The position numbers and the translations under genes are program-made. Shown here in pieces: positions 41,701-49,100 of a DNA stretch of 64,000 nucleotides (the stretch's first letter is position 1; every line of letters begins with the position of its first letter). This DNA is from Bactericera cockerelli (taxonomy: Eukaryota > Arthropoda > Insecta > Hemiptera > Triozidae), in NCBI GenBank assembly GCA_024516035.1, contig CM044962.1, forward strand, positions 2,169,027-2,233,026. Direction: 5' to 3'. Below the pieces are notes generated by a model. That model did not search any database, was not told where the DNA came from, and was given only the letters and a program-made list of their open reading frames with translations.

Positions 41701-44700
41701 TATATAAAAACGAAAGAAAAGTAGATAAAAAAACGATAAAAAAGTATATAAAAACGAAAAAAAAAGTAGATAATAATACGGGAAAAAAATTAGTACAGTA
41801 AAATAAAATAAAATAAGAGAAATTGAAAGCGTTCAAGTACTTCACGGACACGTATTCGGCAATCTTCATCCAGGACAAGAAGTCAGGCTGCTTCGACCAC
41901 GGCATTCTAGGTGAGGATAACAAAAAACAATGATATTAATATTTTAAGAAATAAATTAAATAGAATTAAATCAAATCCAATCCAATCCAATTAAATTAAA
42001 TTAAATTATTAACTTGGTTAGAGACTATCACATCACACACACGCTCGGCATAGCTTTTTCCGCTACAACAACACCAATAATATTGTCTTAAAAAAAAGAT
42101 GAGTGTTTCACAGTCTTTTATATTTGATAGCCATGAAGCAGCAGCTACTTTAGACGCTTGCGGTCTGTGACAAAGTCTCTACTCCTTTTTGAGGAAGCAT
42201 TCGACGGACAGGGGGCGATGACGGGGAACTGCACATTGCTCACGCCTAGAGCATATATCTTAATTTCCAGATCTCGGCGCCGCGGGCGACAATGTGAAGC
42301 GAGTGAAGCTCTACTCCTTCTTGAGGAAGCACTCGACGGGCAAGGCGATGACGGAACTGCACATTGTTCACGTGGAGCGAGGCATGTCCTGGGAGGAGGC
42401 CATGGACAAGTACTCAGACCTGTCCGGGCCCAAGGAAGGCTACTATCTGTCCCACCAGGTAAGGAAGGCTACTATCTGTCCCACCAGGTAAGGAAGGCTA
42501 CTATCTGTCCCACCAGGTGAGTGGAAGGCTACTATCTGTCCCACCAGGTGAGTGGAAGGAAGGCTACTATCTGTCCCACCAGGTAAGGAAGGCTACTATC
42601 TGTCCCACCAGGTAAGGAAGGCTACTATCTGTCCCACCAGGTAAGGAAGGCTACTATCTGTCCCACCAGGTGAGGAAGACTACTATCTGTCCCACCAGGT
42701 AAGGAAGGCTACTATCTGTCCCACCAGGTAAGGAAGGCTACTATCTGTCCCACCAGGTAAGGAAGGCTACTATCTGTCCCACCAGGTAAGGAAGGCTACT
42801 ATCTGTCCCACCAGGTAAGGAAGGCTACTATCTGTCCCACCAGGTGAGTGGAAGGCTACTATCTGTCCCACCAGGTAAGGAGGGCTACTATCTGTCCCAA
42901 CAGGTAAGGAAGGCTACTATCTGTCCCACCAGGTAAGGAAGGCTACTATCTGTCCCACCAGGTAAGGAAGGCTACTATCTGTCCCACCAGGTAAGGAAGG
43001 CTACTATCTGTCCCACCAGGTAAGGAAGGCTACTATCTGTCCCACCAGGTAAGGAAGGCTACTATCTGTCCCACCAGGTAAGGAAGGCTACTATCTGTCC
43101 CACCAGGTAAGGAAGGCTACTATCTGTCCCACCAGGTAAGGAAGGCTACTATCTGTCCCACCAGGTAAGGAAGGCTACTATCTGTCCCACCAGGTGAGTG
43201 GACCACCAGAGCAAATAATAATAATAGCATCTCCTGATTTACCGACCTCAGTAGTTTGATCGACTTACGTTTAATCAGCAGTTATTAGGTTTCAAGGCCA
43301 TACAATTATGCCGTTGGAAGAGAATGCCGGTGGCATTAGCACTACCCTGTTTTTTTGTTTCTATAATTGTATATATTCCTTGTATGTATATATTGTATTA
43401 TAGTCTTACTTGTATGTATATAGGACCGACCTCAGTAGCTTGATCGATAAGGCGGCGGACTTATAACCTGGAGGTCGCGGTAGTTCAAGTCCCGTGGTGG
43501 AAGTGCTGAGTCATTCTTCCTCTGTCTGGCTACCGTCGTTCACGATGACGCCACCCTATGATAAATAATACATGCCGTCAGTTCTCGTTAAAAAAAAAAA
43601 AAAATATAAAATCTTTAAAAACAAAGCACAAGAATTTTTATCTTTTGAAGGTGGGTATACCCTCATTGTTTGTTGAAGACTTTATTGTAAAATATAAATA
43701 CATGGAAACTTAAAAAAAAAGATTTTTTTTTTGTTGACATTTATGAATTTGCTCCTGTTTGACGTGACCCCCCCCCCCCCCCCCCAGGTCCGCAATGGAA
43801 AGCAGACCGCTGTCCTCGCAGTGGCTGTCTCCTCCACCCCCTCCCCCGCCAAGAACAAGACAGAGAACAAGAAGAACATCCTGTTCACCATCTACCGGCC
43901 CAACACCGGCCTGCAGGTCAGTCTCACTCACCTTCCTAGCTACACGTACGGTGTCGGTAGCTCCCTCCGGTGGTAAAGGCGGCACTCTGTGAATCCAAAG
44001 ATTCGAGAGTTCGTGGGTTTGAAACCCAGCCGGGACATGACAAGTTTTATTTTTTATTAAGAACATAAACTACAGTAACGATAACTTTTTATTTATTCAA
44101 TACATGTTTTTATAAAATGAATATTTCGTTGAATGCATCAACGGGGGGCATGGTTCCTTCCACACATGCAGCGTTGCCCCTCTGTACAGCCATCGAAATT
44201 CTTTGGTAAGAATTTCGATACATAACATTGTAATTAAGAACATAACATTGTTTCAAAAATTCATAGAACAATAAATTGAAACAACAATACCAATGTTCAT
44301 ATTAAAATATGTCGTATGTCGTTTAAGATGAAACTAAAAGAATATATGTTTGGCATGGATCAGTAATTTTGTTTTATTATTATTTTAAGTTGCTAGTTTC
44401 TCTACCCCCCCCCCCCCCCTTCCCTTCTTTTCCCCTATTTTAATTGTAAATATTTTCTTTTGTTTTTTCCAACTGTTTTTGTTTCCTGTAATCAAGGGTG
44501 GTGTGGAAGAGAATGCCGTAGGCATTATCACCACCCTTGATCAGGCTTTGTTTATATTTATTTCTAAATTGTTACCATGTACATTGTATATAAAATATGT
44601 AAATAAAGCTTGATCCAAATGTTTATATATAAAAAAAAAAAAAATGATTAGGCTCATAAAACTAATTGTTTTACATTTGCTTTAAAAGCTTCCTCAGACA

Positions 44701-46148
44701 GCAAAAAGTCGTTTGTTTTTAGGTGTACTTCATTACATAGAGTCATTGCTCTGTTCAGGGGCGATTCATGAAGAAACGAAAGGCTTTAACCTCGCCCTTG
44801 GGTTCAGTACATATTCCATTGAGTTCTTTTCATTTCATGTCCTGTGTTGCAGTATGCATCATGTAGTTTTGCCAATAAAGTATTAAATAATAATAATAAC
44901 AACGTTCCCCCCCAGCCAGACAATTAATCAGAATGGATTTCGTGTATTCCGTTTTTGTCTCAGATAAAACAAGAGAATCTGCTGGAGCTGGAGAAGAAGT
45001 ACAAGAAAGTGACACCAGATGGCGCTGAAACTCACTGGAGGGAGCAGTACACCACCTCAGAGAACACCTGCTCCCATGCCTACTGGTGAGTCTTCCTAGT
45101 AGTCACCGTGGCAGAGTGAGTTAGCGCGCTAGGCATTGCACGCACGGTGACCTGGGTTCGATCCGCGGCGGGGCAGAATTTTTTCTTATCTGTTCTTGGT
45201 GTTCGGGGTCAACTCATGCCTCGTGAGGAAAAATGAGAAGCTGTTTTAATGTGAGCAGCGACCAGTGGTGGAATTATAGGCAAAAATAAGATATTAGGAT
45301 ATTAAAAGATATGGAAAAGTCCTATAATTCTGCGCTACCCATTAAAAATTGTGATATAATAACACAAAGAAACACATTTATTTATTATTTACTTATCATT
45401 ACCACAATTATTCTTTTACACCTTTCTAGACCGATAACACAACCCTTACTCACAAAACAAAAGATTCTAATCTCTCAGTGTGAGTAGAAGGCAAGTCCAT
45501 TATTGGCTACATTATAGGCACATAATAATAAATAGGTCCTAATTTTCACAATATTGTTCAATCTTTGATTGTATATTATTAATTTATCATAAGTTAGAAC
45601 TTGGAACCCATACTGTCTGTATTTCTATGTGTCTACTTGTATGCTGTCTGTATATTTTCACACGGTACATATCTGACAAAGCTGACATTCCGCGCTAAGT
45701 TCACGGACATCGCCCTACAATTAAAGTATATGTTATTAAATTTTACAGATAGAATATGGATGTCAGTTCTTCTGATGGCAATGCTCCCAACACGCTGGCA
45801 GCATTACCTCTCTGGATTGTCATGCTTATTTTCTCTACTAGGGGACTCATTGATTGTGTTGTCTATGTATTATTTAATAAATAAAATGCCAAATATTTAC
45901 AAAATTACAAAAACTTACCACGTCTAATTTCCGCATCGACTGCGCAGGCGCGGCAACTGCAAGAACGTGAGCCTGGGCCTGGACTGTGAGGTGGGACTGC
46001 GCAGGCGCACCTACAACGTGCTGGCGGGCTCCGTGCTGTCTGTGTGGTCCCGGGTGGAGAACCTCCTGGCAGTGAGGTCCGGCCACCAGAACAAGATGCA
46101 GGTCATCCGGCTGCGGACCTCGGAGGGGCAGAAGATTGTCGGTGAGTT

Positions 46149-46180
<32 letters not shown>

Positions 46181-49100
46181 TTTAACGAGGTTTAATGAAA
46201 AGAGTTAGAGATAGAAAAAGTATTTTAAGAAATGAAACTACCCCACTAAACAAGAGGACTGCATCCCCTTAGTGTTGGGTAGTCGCATTAAATATATGTT
46301 ACCTATTATACCTATTATGTACTATTATTAATGCAAATAAATTACAAAATTACAAGTAGTCATATATTATTTATTTTAACGTGGCTTTCAAGTGCATTGT
46401 CATATTTTCTTTTAAAAAATAGTCTTCTACAATGTCTACATCATAACAAAAACCTGATTCTGTGTGTCGTGTGAGGCAATAACTGTCGCTTTACATTGGG
46501 TATTTATATTATAAAATAATAATACTTGGTATGTCATTATCATTAGTGTTGTTATATACATAGGGTGACCAGATTTTTTTGGAGCCAAAGCGGGACGCGG
46601 CCCGTTTTCGCGTTACTGGGGGGGGGGGGGGGAGTTCCTGGTGTGAAAAGTTATAAATTGTCTATTTAACAGTGTAGACTAGCTTCTATTGCTTAATGGT
46701 CACTGCACTAGTCTTGTGCGCGGGAGACCCGGGTTCAAATCCTGGCGGGGGCAATAACTCTTCACCGTGTATTGGATGTTTTCGGGGGTCAGCCTCGTGA
46801 GGACAAAGAGTAGCTATAGAAGCATTGTCTATAGCCTCCTGAGACCTGGATGTACTTTTAAAAGTACATGAGGCAGGTACTGCTTGAGTCCTGAGATTTT
46901 TAAAAAAAAAAATTATTTTTTATTCCTGTTCATAATGATAAAGGAAGTCATTATAAGTGTATAAGTACAAAGAAAATTACCAAATACGGCCTGAAATAAG
47001 AGATATCAATGTACTTTATAAAGTACATAAGGACTCAATGCAGTGTTTTTTTCTACTATTACTCTCACTGCTGAGTAAAGAAAAACACAAATTTTCATTA
47101 AAAAAAAGTGTTTGGCCTTTTATTTGAACTAAAGTTTTTGACAAAATTTAAACTTTAGATGAACCTACTTACTGAAACAGTGAGAAACAATAAATTTTGA
47201 TTTTTTTTGTAGATTTTTTTTCATAGAAAATAGAAAAACTATAGATTTTTTTCCATACCTATTCTTAAAGTTTAAGAACTTTGTTAATAAACATGTCAGT
47301 ACTTAGAACTACAAAGTAGTTTTCTAAATAATCATTAGGTGGGAACTGACAACAATTTTGATGGAATGTTAGAAAGCAATTGTGCTTTTTTGTCAAGCAT
47401 AGAAAGATATTGGACTGAGTACATTTGATTTTTGTTCTTTGATTGCATTTTTCCCTACGGCACCTGTGTTGTTCGTCTTCAACAATAGGCAAGTGTTTGG
47501 CTCCACTCTTTCTTTACTGATTACTTGATTGAATCCCAATGTACTTTAAAAAGTACACCCAACTTTGGTCGTTGTTATTGCAAAGGAAACAAATAGTAAA
47601 CACCATGAGGTAACTTCAGGATAAGGACCAAAGTAAAAGAAATATATATTTAATTTAAAACGTGTCAAATTTTTTAATAATATTCACTTACTACTTTTCA
47701 TAGGGGTTGACGTTTTCTGGCGACGCTTGGACATGTTTTTAGCTCCAAATCATAACTATAAATGAAAAGATTTTTTCCACAAAATTGTTTTGTTTACAAT
47801 TCAAAACAGCTAAATAAAATATTCCGACCAACTTCACACCACTATCTTCTCTCAAAAACCGTTGGGAATTTTTGAAAATTCCATGTACTTTTAAAAGTAC
47901 GCCAGGTCTTAATCAGTACTTTCGGGAAAACATGCCCAGGTCTCAGGAGGATAGCGACCTATTGTCAGCATGTAGGTAAAAATGGGATTAATGAGATTTG
48001 AAATTTAAAAAAGAAAACAAATAATTTTTAGCTAGTTTTTTCCAAAACGGTCTAAAAGTACGCTTTTTGGTGGCGCTCCATTTGGTGCACTGGTACCTTC
48101 CACAAAAATTAATAGACAAAATTGCGATACATGTGTATGTGTGCTTGGACCTACATGGAAAAAAAGAAAAAAATACTAGCTCACGAAGTATGCTCGATCT
48201 TCGTTAGGTAATTATTAAATATTTCTTAATAATAAGATAAGGAAAGTGAAAAGCGGGACATTTTAATGATTTTGGTCAAAAGCGGGACATTTTAGCGTCC
48301 CGAAGAGATCGCCCAAACGGCTCCAAAGCGGGACCGTCCCGCCGAAAGCGGGACGTATGGTCACCCTATATATACATCAAGCGCCTGTATTATTGGGGAC
48401 TTAAAAGTATAGTTGTCTTTCCGGGGTATTTGAAATGGCTGTGACCTGTTATGAGTCATTCTTAGTCCGGGGTCATTTGTTTTTCGTTTTCTTTTTGGTT
48501 TAACGAGGTTTTCAAATGCATAGTCATATATTTTTTTTTTTAACGTGGCTTACAAGTGCATTGTCATATTTTCCTCTAAAAAATAGTCGTCTACATCATA
48601 GCAAAAACCTGATTCTGTGTGTCGTGTGAGGCAATAATTCTATCGCTTTACGTTGGGTATTTTATATTATAATAATATTTGATCTATCAGTAGTTTTGTT
48701 GTTATAGACATACATCAAGCGCCTGTATTATTGGGAACTTAAAAGTATAGTTGTCTTTTCGGGTTATTTGAAATGGCTTTCCCCTTTTATCAGTCATTCT
48801 TAGTAGGGGGTCATTTGTTTTTCGGCACTGGAGTATTATCTGGTAGATGTCATATCACGCTACAGAGCTACAGAGTCATATCACGACGGGGGTTCTATTC
48901 TCCATTCGCTGGGATCTCACAAACCTGCGCTACTCAAATTAATATGAGCCTGAGTGGGGGCCGGGAATAGGGTTCCAATTTGAGTGGTCACCCATCCAAG
49001 TCCTAGCCTCGCGGGACGTTACTACGTCTACGCCGATACCAGGACTTGAACCTCCGACCTCCAGGTTACAAGTCCGCCCCCTGATCCATCAAGCTACTGA

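Larger units (their letters stand above)
46561..48368. mobile_element. hAT-like DNA transposon remnant with 8-bp target duplication
   Basis: Termini TAGGGTGACCA and its reverse complement are flanked on both sides by TATATACA. The 8-bp duplication and TAGGG-type ends fit the hAT superfamily. Near the right end GCGGGAC motifs repeat. No hAT transposase frame remains; the interior holds a SINE-like fragment that in turn holds a piggyBac-like element. Confidence 0.7.
46375..48495. repeat. first unit of a ~300-bp tandem duplication, split by the hAT-like element
   Basis: 46375-46560 plus 48369-48495 match 48536-48828 (aacgtggctttcaagtgc, ctgattctgtgtgtcgtgtg, catcaagcgcctgtatta). The second unit is uninterrupted and shows the empty site. 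Confidence 0.75.

Noticed and set aside
43682..44066. Open frames on both strands around exon 21
   Set aside because: Shadows of the exon and the adjoining SINE; the exon frame matches the SBNO family.
45601..45927. 108-codon hydrophobic open frame in intron 22
   Set aside because: No recognisable family, AT-rich intronic DNA, no splice or regulatory context.
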